Of a stretch of 64,000 nucleotides of DNA, positions 24,106-32,840 are shown piece after piece. The position numbers and the translations under genes were made by a program. Where the stretch lies: NCBI GenBank assembly GCA_964347975.1, contig CAYGAY010000001.1, positions 124,001 to 188,000 of the forward strand. Reading direction: 5' to 3'. The notes beneath the pieces were generated by a model. That model made no database searches. It was not told the DNA's origin and saw nothing but the letters and a program-made list of their open reading frames with translations. The stretch comes from Bin87 sp964347975. GTDB lineage: Bacteria; Chloroflexota; Dehalococcoidia; Lucifugimonadales; UBA3495. Each line of letters begins with the position of its first letter. The stretch's first letter is position 1.

Positions 24106-25116
24106 ATGGACGTCACCATCAGGGTAAAGCGACAGGACCCGGAGGCCCCCACCGGCGAGGGCCGGATGCCCTACTGGCAGGAATATCCGGTCACCATTGC
24201 GGACAACGCCACCGTCCTCGACGCGTTGATTCAGATACGAGAGGACGACGACGGAACCCTCTCCCTGCGTTGCTCATGCCGCAGTTCCATCTGCGGTTCC
24301 TGTGCCATGCGAATCAACGGGCACGCCGGTTTGGCCTGCAAAACCATCGCCAACATGGTGGTGCAGAACGGCGTCATAACGGTGGAACCCGCCGGCGTGA
24401 TGCCCGTCGTCAAGGACCTGGTCGTCAACTTCGATTTATTCTGGGAAAAGATCGAGGCAATCGATCCATATCTCAAGCATATGGGCCAGGAACCGGAGGG
24501 CGAGTACATCGTCTCCAACGAAGCCATGCTGCATCTTTCCGGAGTCACCGCCTGCATCATGTGCGGCGCGTGTGTCTCCGACTGCACCGTCCTGGAGGTT
24601 GACCCCACCTTCCTGGGACCCGCCGCGCTGGCCAAGGCGTATCGCTTCACCGCCGACCCCCGCGACGGCGATGGCGAGGGTGTGTCCATGGAGCGGCTGT
24701 GGGGGCTGAGCGAACCCACCGGCATCTGGGACTGCACCCGCTGCAACGAGTGCGTCCAGGTCTGTCCCAAAGGCGTAGCGCCCATGGACCGCATCATGGC
24801 AATGCGCGATCAGGCGATCCAACAGGGTTACGACAATAATAACGGCGCGCGCCACACCGAGGCTTTCACCGAATCGGTGGGACACAGCGGCCGCCTCGAC
24901 GAGTTGCGCCTGCCCATCAAATCCGTCGGCGGTTTCACCAATATGCCGGCTCTGATGAGCTATATGCCCGTAGCCTTCCGCGCCATGCGACGCGGTAAAA
25001 TGCCGCCCATTGCCCACAAGAACGTGGAGAACGTGGCGGCGGTACGGCGCCTGTTCCAGCGGACGGAACCGGAACCCCCGGCTCCCCGGGTCAGCAACAA
25101 CTCCCCCTTCGGCTAA
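24106..25116 (+). CDS. sdhB: Succinate dehydrogenase/fumarate reductase iron-sulfur subunit
   Basis: SdhB transfers electrons from FAD through three Fe-S clusters. The [2Fe-2S] motif CSCRSSICGSC (Cys 56, 58, 63, 66) with Cys78 sits in the plant-ferredoxin domain. The C-terminal domain has CIMCGACVSDC (Cys 150, 153, 156, 160) and CTRCNECVQVC (Cys 210, 213, 216, 220). Both have four Cys, so two four-Cys clusters are expected in that domain, as in type-E enzymes. The 336 residues exceed the usual 230-260, with an extra C-terminal tail of about 80. It starts 3 bases after sdhA. Confidence 0.94.
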   Translation: MDVTIRVKRQDPEAPTGEGRMPYWQEYPVTIADNATVLDALIQIREDDDGTLSLRCSCRSSICGSCAMRINGHAGLACKTIANMVVQNGVITVEPAGVMPVVKDLVVNFDLFWEKIEAIDPYLKHMGQEPEGEYIVSNEAMLHLSGVTACIMCGACVSDCTVLEVDPTFLGPAALAKAYRFTADPRDGDGEGVSMERLWGLSEPTGIWDCTRCNECVQVCPKGVAPMDRIMAMRDQAIQQGYDNNNGARHTEAFTESVGHSGRLDELRLPIKSVGGFTNMPALMSYMPVAFRAMRRGKMPPIAHKNVENVAAVRRLFQRTEPEPPAPRVSNNSPFG

Positions 25117-25128
25117 CCCGCCCCATAC

Positions 25129-25177
25129 ACGTCATTCCCGCCTCTCCTCGTCATTCCCGCGAAAGCGGGAATCCAGG
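25129..25177. repeat. Family A repeat between sdhB and sdhE
   Basis: A half copy (CGTCATTCCCGCC) at about 25130-25144 is followed by a full 29-base unit at 25149-25177 with core TTCCCGCGAAAGCGGGAA. It lies in the 121-base gap that separates sdhB from the HdrB-like subunit gene. Confidence 0.85.
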
Positions 25178-25237
25178 CCGTCCAACGAATAGTCCCGTCC
25201 ATCTTGTCCATTGATGTAAGCAACAGAGGAGCAACCA

Positions 25238-26119
25238 GTGAAGTACGCTTTCTTTCCAGGCTGTGTATCCCAGGGTGGCGCGCCTGAACTTTACCCCGCC
25301 GCCCGCATGGTCTGCCAGCGGTTGGGCATTGAACTGGAGGAAATCCGCGGCTGGACCTGCACCGGCGCCGGCGTCATCCAGGAAAAGAACCAGCTCTTCG
25401 GCGATACCCTGAACGCCCGCAACTTCGCCAAAGCCGAGCAGATGGGCTTGCCGATCATGACCATCTGCAGCACCTGCCAGGGTGTGATGTCCCAAGCGAA
25501 CCACCGGATGCAAAACCCGGAATACCTGGCCGAAGTCAACTCCTACCTGTCCGAGGAGGGTCTGGAATACAGCGGCAACGCTGAGCCCAAACACCTGCTA
25601 TGGATCCTGATTGAAGACTATGGCCTGGACCGGCTTGGCGGCTACGTTACCCGTCAGCTCACCGACGTGAAGATTGCTCCGTTCTACGGTTGCTACATCG
25701 TACGCCCTACGGAAGCGTTGGACATTGCCGACCATCCGGAGCGCCAGCAATCTCTGGAGATGCTGATCGAAACCCTGGGCGCGACTCTGGTGGACTTTGC
25801 AGGCAAAACCCGCTGTTGCGGTTTCCCTATCCTCACCATCAACGAACGCAACTCCATGGCCATGGTGGGCAAGCACACTTCCGAGGTCAAGGACCTGGGG
25901 GCCGACGCCATGGTGACTCCCTGCCCCCTCTGCCACCTGAACCTCGACGGGTTCCAGCCCAAAGCGGCGTCCCAGGTCCGGCGCTCTATTGATTTGCCCA
26001 TCCTGCACATGCCCCAGCTCATCGGGTTGGCCATGGGCATGACCCCGTCCGAGCTGGGCATGCGCAAGCACATCGTCAGCACCGGCCCGTTGGAAGTAAA
26101 GGCTGGCGCGCGGCGCTAG
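25238..26119 (+). CDS. SdhE/HdrB-like CCG-domain subunit of type-E succinate dehydrogenase
   Basis: The 293-residue protein belongs to the HdrB/CCG family, the putative membrane-associated quinone-reactive subunit of type-E Sdh/Frd that replaces SdhC/D. The start is GTG 25238 behind AGAGGAG. Two CCG domains are visible. The second is complete: Cys152, Cys193-Cys194 (RCCGFP), and CPLC (229, 232). The first has Cys9, Cys41 followed by Thr instead of the second Cys (WTCTGAG), and CSTC (77, 80), so it is one ligand short. No sdhC or sdhD is adjacent, which supports the type-E reading. Confidence 0.88.
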   Translation: MKYAFFPGCVSQGGAPELYPAARMVCQRLGIELEEIRGWTCTGAGVIQEKNQLFGDTLNARNFAKAEQMGLPIMTICSTCQGVMSQANHRMQNPEYLAEVNSYLSEEGLEYSGNAEPKHLLWILIEDYGLDRLGGYVTRQLTDVKIAPFYGCYIVRPTEALDIADHPERQQSLEMLIETLGATLVDFAGKTRCCGFPILTINERNSMAMVGKHTSEVKDLGADAMVTPCPLCHLNLDGFQPKAASQVRRSIDLPILHMPQLIGLAMGMTPSELGMRKHIVSTGPLEVKAGARR

Positions 26120-26197
26120 GCTCCCGACGGTAACACCGCAATTCAACGGGGCGGGTTAATACTCGCCTCTGTCTTGTCGGCTGCGCGAGCTGGACAT

Positions 26198-26563
26198 TCA
26201 ACAGCTGCCAAACCTGTGAGCTGCGCGGTTGACCAAGCGGCGAACCCTTCGTTCCGCATTTGTGAATGCCCGTCTGCCCATAAAACCCTCGTACATATTC
26301 CGATGCAGTCTCTCAGCGGCCTTGAAATCATCCTCGATGTTAGGTTCATTCCAAAGACTACCGATCCTGACGGCTATGACGAGCAGATCAGCGTGTCTGC
26401 GGTTGGCCCAGCGCGGTCGTTGCATGATGGCGACCGCCTTCATGACATGGGCCGCTGCGCACCACAACATTTCTGACTTGGCTGATGGGTCTTGCTCAAA
26501 CGTGAAGAAGTCAGCCAGTTGCAGAAACCGAAAGGCCGCTCTGACATGGGCCTGTCCGTCCAT
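26198..26563 (-). CDS. PaREP1/HEPN-like helical protein (second of pair)
   Basis: The 121-residue all-helical protein shows the PaREP1-like plan: an N-terminal helix (AAFRFLQLADFF), SEMLWCAAAHVMKAVAIMQR, HADLL, and AERLHRNMYEGFMGRRA followed by VRRLVNR. The same plan occurs in the gene immediately upstream, so the two are paralogous domains. The ATG at 26563 lies inside the 3' part of the upstream frame. The two may be overlapping genes or one gene split by a frameshift near 26590. Function is unknown; relatives belong to the broad HEPN-like set. Confidence 0.6.
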   Translation of the reverse strand: MDGQAHVRAAFRFLQLADFFTFEQDPSAKSEMLWCAAAHVMKAVAIMQRPRWANRRHADLLVIAVRIGSLWNEPNIEDDFKAAERLHRNMYEGFMGRRAFTNAERRVRRLVNRAAHRFGSC

Positions 26564-26943
26564 GTAGGCGTTTGTCCGCTGAATGACAGTAATTCCTTGA
26601 CGAAGCGGCGCACGGACCGACGCGATCTTTCCAGCAGATAATCCTCCATAAAATCGTATCCGACGTTGTTCTGAACGAATCCTGCCACCAGGTATCCGGA
26701 AACTAGGTCATAGTCGTCATCTGTTCTTCCGCTCTCAGCCATCAGCAATTCGAGGAGGTCAAAATGGTCATCCTCATTCTGGCAAGGCAACCCGCGACTT
26801 TCCGCCACTATCGACAACGCGGCTTCCGCAGCCTCCCAAAGCTTTAGGGAGCCATGTTTGTTGTCCCTGGTGTCAAATGCCTCATCGGAAGCCTCAAAAA
26901 GGGCCTCAATAGCCTGAACACGGTCTTGCGCCGGCATCAACAT
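26440..26943 (-). CDS. PaREP1/HEPN-like helical protein (first of pair), odd C-terminus
   Basis: Residues 1-115 have the PaREP1-like pattern: IEALFEASDEAFDTRD, LKLWEAAEAALSIVAESRG, HFDLLELL, YLVAGFVQNN and RRFVKELLS. The last 48 residues are Ser/Pro/Cys-rich and read out of frame across the start of the next gene. They have no family resemblance and are probably the result of a lost stop codon or frameshift. The next gene carries a paralogous domain. A role in nucleotide or RNA processing is only an inference from HEPN relatives. Confidence 0.55.
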   Translation of the reverse strand: MLMPAQDRVQAIEALFEASDEAFDTRDNKHGSLKLWEAAEAALSIVAESRGLPCQNEDDHFDLLELLMAESGRTDDDYDLVSGYLVAGFVQNNVGYDFMEDYLLERSRRSVRRFVKELLSFSGQTPTWTDRPMSERPFGFCNWLTSSRLSKTHQPSQKCCGAQRPMS

Positions 26944-26966
26944 TTCTCCAGTGGAATAACCGGACG

Positions 26967-28262
26967 TTATCCCCGCAGCGTCGGCACAACCTCTCGTATG
27001 GCTTCGATGGTGCGGTCTATGTCCTTGTCCGTATGGACAACGGACGGATAGAACTTTTGAGGCCAGGATTTAAGCACCCCGCGTTCCAGCAGCCCGGCAT
27101 TCAGCTTACCCAGTGGTTCGCCGTCCGCGGCCAGCCCGTCGCGGTAATTCCGAACCGGGTGGTCGGCGAAGAAGATGTCAAAAATCCCGTCCTCGCCCAC
27201 GCTCTGGACCGTAAAGCCTTGCTCCTGGCAGGAGTCGGCCAGCGCTCGGCGAATGCGGCCGCCTACTTCATGCAGCCGCTCGTACACTCCGTCTTTCCTC
27301 AGCTCCGACAGTGTCGCCAGGCCGGCGGCGCACGCGATTGGGTTGCCACTCAGTGTACCAATCTGATCAACATAACTCTCTGAGGCCACGGCTCCCCGGT
27401 CGTACACCGACATAACCTCGGCGGCGCCCATCAGCGCGGCCAGGGGATAACCCCCGCCCATAATCTTGCCCACCGTGCACAGGTCCGGAGTCACGCCGTA
27501 GTATTCCTGCGCGCCGCCGTAAGCCAGCCGGAATCCGGTGACTATCTCATCGAATATCAGCAGGATCCCCGCCTCCGATGTGATTTTGCGAAGGCCCTCC
27601 AGGAAACCCGGTTCGGGGGCAATAGTGCGCTGCAGCGGTTCCGTTATGATCGCCGCGATTTCATCCTTGTGTGCGGCAACGATTGCGGCGGTGGTGTCCA
27701 GGTCGTTGAACTGGGATATCAGCATGAAGTCGCTCAACGCTTCTGGAATGCCGGCGGTGTTGGCTTCCGCCTGGGGAAACTCGACCGCGGCAGAGGCGAA
27801 CACCGACATCATCGCATAGTCGCTGGTGCCGTGATAACCACCCTCAAACTTGAGGATCTTTTCCTTGCCGGTGTAAGCCCGAGCGGCCCGCATGGCCTGA
27901 AAACAGGCGTCCGTCCCGCTGGTGGTGAACCGTACCTTTTCGGCGCATGGCACCGCCTTTACCAGCTCCTCCGCCAGCAGCACGGCCTGGTCGTTATTGG
28001 CGAAAAACGTGGAGCCGCGACTGACCGCAGACAAGACCGCCTCGGTAACCGCTGGATGAGCGTGGCCCAAAATCATTGGCCCCGAACCCATCAGCCAGTC
28101 AACGTACTCGTTGCCCGATACGTCCCAGATGCGCCCTCCCCGGCCTTCTTTCACCAGGAAATCCAGCTGGTCAGGGTATTTGGTGTTGCCGTTGCTGCTT
28201 CCGGGCATATATCTGGCCGCTTTTTCCAGTAGCTCCCGTTCCAGTGGCGTACGCTGGCTCAT
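26967..28262 (-). CDS. Class III PLP aminotransferase (glutamate-1-semialdehyde aminomutase-like)
   Basis: The 431-residue protein is a fold-type I, class III aminotransferase. It shows YMPGSSNGNTKYP, WDVSGNEYVDWLMGSGPMIL, the cofactor loop VRFTTSGTDACFQAMRAARA, FEGGYHGTSDYAM, and IFDEIVTGFRLAYGGAQEYY. The PLP-binding Lys is in LCTVGKIMGGGYPLAA. It resembles HemL, but the active-site context and lack of haem genes nearby leave the substrate open. Many HemL-like paralogues act on amino acids in catabolism. It stands alone after a hairpin downstream of mdh. Confidence 0.88.
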   Translation of the reverse strand: MSQRTPLERELLEKAARYMPGSSNGNTKYPDQLDFLVKEGRGGRIWDVSGNEYVDWLMGSGPMILGHAHPAVTEAVLSAVSRGSTFFANNDQAVLLAEELVKAVPCAEKVRFTTSGTDACFQAMRAARAYTGKEKILKFEGGYHGTSDYAMMSVFASAAVEFPQAEANTAGIPEALSDFMLISQFNDLDTTAAIVAAHKDEIAAIITEPLQRTIAPEPGFLEGLRKITSEAGILLIFDEIVTGFRLAYGGAQEYYGVTPDLCTVGKIMGGGYPLAALMGAAEVMSVYDRGAVASESYVDQIGTLSGNPIACAAGLATLSELRKDGVYERLHEVGGRIRRALADSCQEQGFTVQSVGEDGIFDIFFADHPVRNYRDGLAADGEPLGKLNAGLLERGVLKSWPQKFYPSVVHTDKDIDRTIEAIREVVPTLRG

Positions 28263-28320
28263 GCTGGCCTCCCGTTATGGTTGAATCTCTATTCATTATA
28301 CAGAGCGCAGCAAAAAGTAG

Positions 28321-28341
28321 GGGCGGGTTTCAAACCCGCCC
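28321..28341. repeat. Palindrome after mdh
   Basis: GGGCGGGTTT and AAACCCGCCC surround a single C, giving a near-perfect 21-base palindrome. It sits between the mdh stop and the aminotransferase start, both leftward. It can serve as an mdh terminator hairpin, and resembles dispersed repeats of other genomes. Confidence 0.65.
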
Positions 28342-28378
28342 GATCCAATCCCGATGGCTACGCCGGAATTCGCAGCGG

Positions 28379-29323
28379 CTATTGCGCCTCAGCCTGGGCA
28401 TTGGCCATCACGTCCACCAGTTCCTGTACCGACGCGGCGGACGATTGCAGCGCAGCCTGCTCTTCGTCAGTCAGGCTTATTTCGACCACCTGTTCCATCC
28501 CTCCGGCGCCGATCTTCACGGGTACGCCGACGCAAAGACCGTTGATCCCGTATTCGCCTTCCAGGTAAGCGCAACCGGGGAGGATGCGCTTTCGGTCCAG
28601 CAGGATCGATTCCACCATCTGCGTGATCGCCGCCGACGGCGCGTAGAACGCCGAACCCTGTTTCAACAATGCCACAATCTCGCCGCCGCCGTCCCGGGTG
28701 CGCTGCACGATGGAGTCAATGCGCTCTTGCGACAGCAGTTCCGTAACCGGAATGCAACCGACGGTGGTGTACCGCACCAGCGGCACCATGTCGTCGCCGT
28801 GGCCGCCCAGCACCAGCGCCTGAACGTCGTCCACCGACACGTCAAGTTCCTGGGCGATGAACGTTCGGTAACGGGCGGTGTCCAGCACGCCGGCCATTCC
28901 GAAAACCCGGTTCCGCGGGAAGCCCGACGACTGGTACACGTTCTGCACCATTGCGTCCAGCGGGTTGGTCACCGCCAGGATGATGCAATCCGGAGAATGG
29001 CGAACCACTTCCTCGGTCACTGCCGAAGTGATCCGCATATTGGTCAGCAACAGGTCGTCCCGGCTCATTCCCGGACGCCGGGCAATGCCGGCGGTAATCA
29101 CCACCACGTCCGAACCGGCGGTTTCCTCGTAGCCGTTGGAGCCGGTTATCAGCGCGTCGGAACCTATTACCGGACCGGATTCCAGCATATCCAGCCCCTT
29201 GCCCTGGGGCAGATCCTCAACCACGTCAACCAGTACCACGTCGGCATAGCCAAGTTGGTGGATGCGCTGGGCGGTGGTGGCGCCCACGTTGCCGGCGCCG
29301 ACTACGGTTACTTTGCTTCGCAT
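28379..29323 (-). CDS. mdh: Malate dehydrogenase (LDH-like type)
   Basis: The enzyme oxidises malate to oxaloacetate with NAD. The start ATG 29323 has GGAGG 9 bases upstream. Motifs: VTVVGAGNVGATTAQRI (dinucleotide binding), VVITAGIARRPGMSRDDLL (substrate loop with the Arg pair of malate enzymes), AVTNPLDAM, and the catalytic LGGHGDDMVPL. The 314-residue length is typical of the tetrameric LDH-like group. It is downstream of icd on the same strand. Confidence 0.95.
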   Translation of the reverse strand: MRSKVTVVGAGNVGATTAQRIHQLGYADVVLVDVVEDLPQGKGLDMLESGPVIGSDALITGSNGYEETAGSDVVVITAGIARRPGMSRDDLLLTNMRITSAVTEEVVRHSPDCIILAVTNPLDAMVQNVYQSSGFPRNRVFGMAGVLDTARYRTFIAQELDVSVDDVQALVLGGHGDDMVPLVRYTTVGCIPVTELLSQERIDSIVQRTRDGGGEIVALLKQGSAFYAPSAAITQMVESILLDRKRILPGCAYLEGEYGINGLCVGVPVKIGAGGMEQVVEISLTDEEQAALQSSAASVQELVDVMANAQAEAQ

Positions 29324-29357
29324 AGGGGAAAGCCTCCGATTAGGGTAACTGGCGTCG

Positions 29358-29383
29358 CAGGGGCGACGCATGCGTCGCCCCTG
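29358..29383. repeat. Perfect 26-bp palindrome between icd and mdh
   Basis: The sequence CAGGGGCGACGCA is followed directly by its reverse complement. It sits between the icd stop (29430) and the mdh start (29323). It could attenuate or process the icd-mdh transcript; no U-run follows on the leftward strand. Confidence 0.75.
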
Positions 29384-29429
29384 TGTTTCCGGCAAGCGCG
29401 TTCAGCCGGACCGTGTGCCGCCTGAGCTG

Positions 29430-31658
29430 CTAGATTGCATCGATAATGGCATTCAAAGTGGCGCTGGGCCGCATGGCCTTCGCCGCCATGTCGTTATCGG
29501 GACGGTAGTACCCGCCGATGTCCACGGGTTGCCCCTGGCAGTCGATCAGCTCCTGAACGATTTTTTCCTCGTTTTCGGTCATCTGTTTGGCCACGTCGGC
29601 GAACCGCGCCTTCAGCTCCGGGTTATTGTCCTGCTTGGCCAGCGCTTGCGCCCAGTAGAGCGCCAGGTAGAAGTGGCTGCCCCGGGTGTCTAGTTCGTTG
29701 ACCCGGCGGGAAGGGTTCCGCTGATTCTCCAGGTGTTCCCCGATGGCTTGGTCCAGCGTCTCCGCGAGCAACCTGGCGCCGTCGTTGTCGTACACCTCGC
29801 CGAAGTGCTCGAAGGACGCCACCAGGGCGCAGAACTCGCCCAGCGAGTCCCAGCGCAGGTGCCCCTCCTCAACGAATTGCTGCACGTGCCGGGGGGCCGA
29901 CCCGCCGGCGCCGGTCTCGAACATGCCGCCACCGTTGAGGAGCGGGACCACCGAGAGCATCTTCGCGCTGGTGCCCAATTCCAGGATGGGGAAGAGGTCC
30001 GTCAAATAGTCGCGCAGCACGTTTCCGGTCACCGCGATGGTGTCCAGGCCGGCCCGGCTCCGGGCGATGGTAGCCTTCATGGCTTCCACGGGCGGCATGG
30101 TGCTGATCTCGAGCCCGGTGGTGTCATGTTCGGGCAGGTATTTTTCTACCTTCTTAATCAGCTCGGCGTCGTGGGCGCGGTTGGCGTCGAGCCAGAAGAT
30201 GGCGGCCTGTCCGGCGAGCCTGGAACGGGTCACGCCCAGTTTGACCCAGTCCTGGATCGGAATGTCTTTGGTCTGGCACATCCGGAAGATGTCGCCCGTC
30301 TCCACGCTCTGCTCCATCAGGGTTGCGCCTGAGGCATCGACGACGCGGATCGTCCCGTTGCCCGGGGCTTCAAAGGTCTTGTCGTGGGACCCGTACTCTT
30401 CCGCGGCCTGGGCCATAAGGCCGACGTTGGCGACGCTGCCGAGGGTCGCTGGATCAAGGGCTCCGTGTCGCTGGCAGTCCTCTACCACCGCTTGATAGAT
30501 GGTGGCGTATGAGCGGTCGGGGATCAGGGCGATGGTGTCATGTAGCTCGTTGTCCGGACCCCAGGTGCGCCCGCCGTCGCGAATGACCACTGGCATGGAG
30601 GCGTCGATGATGGTGTCGCTGGACACGTGCAGGTTGGTGATACCCCGGTAGGAGTTCACCATCATCAGATCTGGCCGGCTGTCGTAGCACGCCTGAATAT
30701 CGGCTTCGATCTCGGCGCGTTTGTCTTCCGGCAATTCCTGGATCTTCGTCAACATCTCGGCCACGCCGTTGTCCGGGTCCACCGCCACCTGGGCCAACGC
30801 GTCGGCGTGCTTTTGGAACACATCCTGGAAGAAAACCGACACCAGATGTCCGAAGATGATGGGGTCGGACACGCGCATCATGGTGGTCTTGACGTGCAGG
30901 CCCAGCAGAACATCGGCCGCTTTAGCCTGGTCCATCTGTTCGGCATAGAAACGGCGCAAAGCGTTCACGTTCATAACCGCACAGTCGAGGATCTCGCCGG
31001 CTTGCAGTGGAATGCTGGATTTGAGCTCCGTAACGCTCCCGTCGCCGGCGACGAATTCGATGGTTGCCGACCCCGCCTCGGTGGTGGTAACGGCTACCTC
31101 GCTGCCGAAGAAGTCGCCATCAGTCATGTGGCCGACGCGGGTCTCGGAGACTTCCGGCCAATCCTGCATCATACGATGGGGATTGCGCTGACCATGCTCC
31201 TTGACCGCATTAGAGGAACGGCGGTCAGAGTTCCCTTCGCGAATCACCGGGTTAACCGCGCTGCCCAACACCCTGGAATAGCGGACCTGGATTTCACGTT
31301 CCTCGTCGTTCGCCGGCTGGTCGGGATAGTCGGGAATGTCGTACCCCTTGCTCTGCAATTCCGCAATCGTCGCTTTCAGCTGGGGAATCGACGCGCTGAT
31401 GTTGGGCAGCTTGACCAGGTTCGCCGAAGGCTCCAGGCACAACTCCCCGCACATACGCAGATAATCGGGGATTCTCTGCGCTTCCGTCAAATTGTCCGGA
31501 AAATTGGCGATGGTGCGGCCTGACAACGAAATATCCCACGTCTCCAACTCAATACCCGAACTCTTGGTGAAAGCCTGGAGAATCGGAAGCAGGGAGTGCG
31601 TGGCGAGGTACGGAGCCTCGTCAGTTTCGGTGTAGATGATCTTGGCAGCTTCAGGCAT
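29430..31658 (-). CDS. icd: Isocitrate dehydrogenase, monomeric NADP type
   Basis: The 742-residue product matches the large monomeric IDH family (about 740 residues) and not the 45-kDa dimeric type. It converts isocitrate to 2-oxoglutarate, normally with NADP. Recognisable stretches are AKIIYTETDEAPYLATHSLL, VKLPNISASIPQLKA, LGSAVNPVIREGNSDRR, LGLHVKTTMMRVSDPIIFGH, and HFYLALYWAQALAKQ. The start at 31658 is supported by AAGGAGA 5 bases upstream; the open frame extends further but is not homologous. A 483-base repeat-rich gap lies upstream. Confidence 0.96.
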   Translation of the reverse strand: MPEAAKIIYTETDEAPYLATHSLLPILQAFTKSSGIELETWDISLSGRTIANFPDNLTEAQRIPDYLRMCGELCLEPSANLVKLPNISASIPQLKATIAELQSKGYDIPDYPDQPANDEEREIQVRYSRVLGSAVNPVIREGNSDRRSSNAVKEHGQRNPHRMMQDWPEVSETRVGHMTDGDFFGSEVAVTTTEAGSATIEFVAGDGSVTELKSSIPLQAGEILDCAVMNVNALRRFYAEQMDQAKAADVLLGLHVKTTMMRVSDPIIFGHLVSVFFQDVFQKHADALAQVAVDPDNGVAEMLTKIQELPEDKRAEIEADIQACYDSRPDLMMVNSYRGITNLHVSSDTIIDASMPVVIRDGGRTWGPDNELHDTIALIPDRSYATIYQAVVEDCQRHGALDPATLGSVANVGLMAQAAEEYGSHDKTFEAPGNGTIRVVDASGATLMEQSVETGDIFRMCQTKDIPIQDWVKLGVTRSRLAGQAAIFWLDANRAHDAELIKKVEKYLPEHDTTGLEISTMPPVEAMKATIARSRAGLDTIAVTGNVLRDYLTDLFPILELGTSAKMLSVVPLLNGGGMFETGAGGSAPRHVQQFVEEGHLRWDSLGEFCALVASFEHFGEVYDNDGARLLAETLDQAIGEHLENQRNPSRRVNELDTRGSHFYLALYWAQALAKQDNNPELKARFADVAKQMTENEEKIVQELIDCQGQPVDIGGYYRPDNDMAAKAMRPSATLNAIIDAI

Positions 31659-31764
31659 GATCTTCTCCTTAGCAAGCAGGTTCCACGGGCCGCCTCGGTT
31701 TGCCAAGGATTGTTCGGCTACAGGCCCGGAAGTATGGGTGGACGCAATGCGCCCACTCGATGAT

Positions 31765-32043
31765 AAACCGGAGAAATGATACACCCGATTCTCGGCTAAT
31801 GGTACCCCAACTATCGCTCACGCGTACCCACTTTGTCATTGCGACCCCGTACTTGATACGGGGGTGGCAATCTCGCCGGCGTAGCAATGACCGCTCCGTC
31901 AAGGCTCCCGCAACAGAAAGTGGCGACCGCCGGAACAAGATTCCATCGCCCGCCTGATGCGGTCGTGGAATGACCGGCCAAAGTGGGTACGTATGAGCAA
32001 CTATCGTTGCTGACGCTCAACCGTCTCAATTTTCTCCCGGTTT
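31765..32043. mobile_element. MITE-like imperfect long inverted repeat enclosing family B repeat copy 2
   Basis: The 483-base gap between icd and the next gene contains no gene. At 31816-31835 and 31979-31998, 20-base segments are inverted copies with 18 matches (GCTCACGCGTACCCACTTTG versus GCTCATACGTACCCACTTTG). Looser matches extend outward to AAACCGG...AGAAA at 31765 and 32037-32043. Between the arms lies a 143-base family B unit (31835-31977) related to that at 21049-21190. The structure resembles a non-autonomous element; no target-site duplication could be established. Confidence 0.6.
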
Positions 32044-32141
32044 GAGAGGTGATACCATTGGGTCCGGAGCACGCCGCAAGCGCGACGTAACCAGGTCAGA
32101 GCATGAATCGCGCCACGACAATTAGCGGAGACCAGTAAAAT

Positions 32142-32828
32142 ATGGTAGAGGAACTGGGCAGGATCAGTCGCCCCACCACCGCCAACTATCAGGGCAAACG
32201 CAAACTATTGCTTGCTCCCCTGGTCCATTTGGCCGCGCCGCCCGACGCCATCCCGTCTGAGGGTGCCGAAATAGTCGCCCGCTATTGGGAGCAGGTGGAT
32301 GTCCAAATCCGCGCCGTCCAGAACGCGCTGGGTACCATCACCCACGTTTACCACGAAAACCTCCCGGAGGGAGGGGACGACGGCTTGGGCTACCTCGCGG
32401 CGACCAATCAGGATACCCACCGGTTGGTCTCCCGGCTGGTGGAGGCCGGAGCGATTTTGGAAGCTACTGAGTCCATGGAGATCATGGCCGAAGCCCTCGA
32501 CCTCCAAAGATGCCTGATGCAGCCTTTGATGAGTTTCGCAGTGGCGACCCGCCTCCAGGAGTGGTTCGCCGACGCCAACCGCCGCCGCTACGATTTCATC
32601 TCAAGCTCCATAGATGCTTCCCTGGGCGAAGACGAAGCCGGACTGCTCCTGATCAATGAGCGGCACCAGTCCCAATTTCCGAGCCGGATCGAGGTTATAT
32701 ACATCGCGCCACCGGCTTTAGACGAGTTTCGCCGCTGGGCGCAAAATTGGTCCGAGCAATTGCAACGCCAAATGTCCGAGCCGGCCGGTCCCACTTCGGG
32801 CGCTGAAGATCTGGCAAGCCCGCTCTGA
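32142..32828 (+). CDS. Conserved-looking hypothetical protein
   Basis: The 228-residue protein is not recognised. It is largely helical and soluble, with no signal peptide. Features include an early KRKLLLAPLVHLAAP strand-like stretch, a helical middle with many acidic residues (DTHRLVSRLVEAGAILEATE), and a strand IEVIYIAPP before a helical tail. It stands alone, with a GGAG element 11 bases before the ATG and a strong terminator after the stop, so it is a monocistronic unit. Codon use is like its neighbours. Confidence 0.7.
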   Translation: MVEELGRISRPTTANYQGKRKLLLAPLVHLAAPPDAIPSEGAEIVARYWEQVDVQIRAVQNALGTITHVYHENLPEGGDDGLGYLAATNQDTHRLVSRLVEAGAILEATESMEIMAEALDLQRCLMQPLMSFAVATRLQEWFADANRRRYDFISSSIDASLGEDEAGLLLINERHQSQFPSRIEVIYIAPPALDEFRRWAQNWSEQLQRQMSEPAGPTSGAEDLASPL

Positions 32829-32840
32829 TCTCGCCCGCAA

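Noticed and set aside
25129..25177. Possible CRISPR-like repeat (half copy plus full copy)
   Set aside because: Units are hairpin repeats scattered singly over the window with no regular spacers or cas genes.
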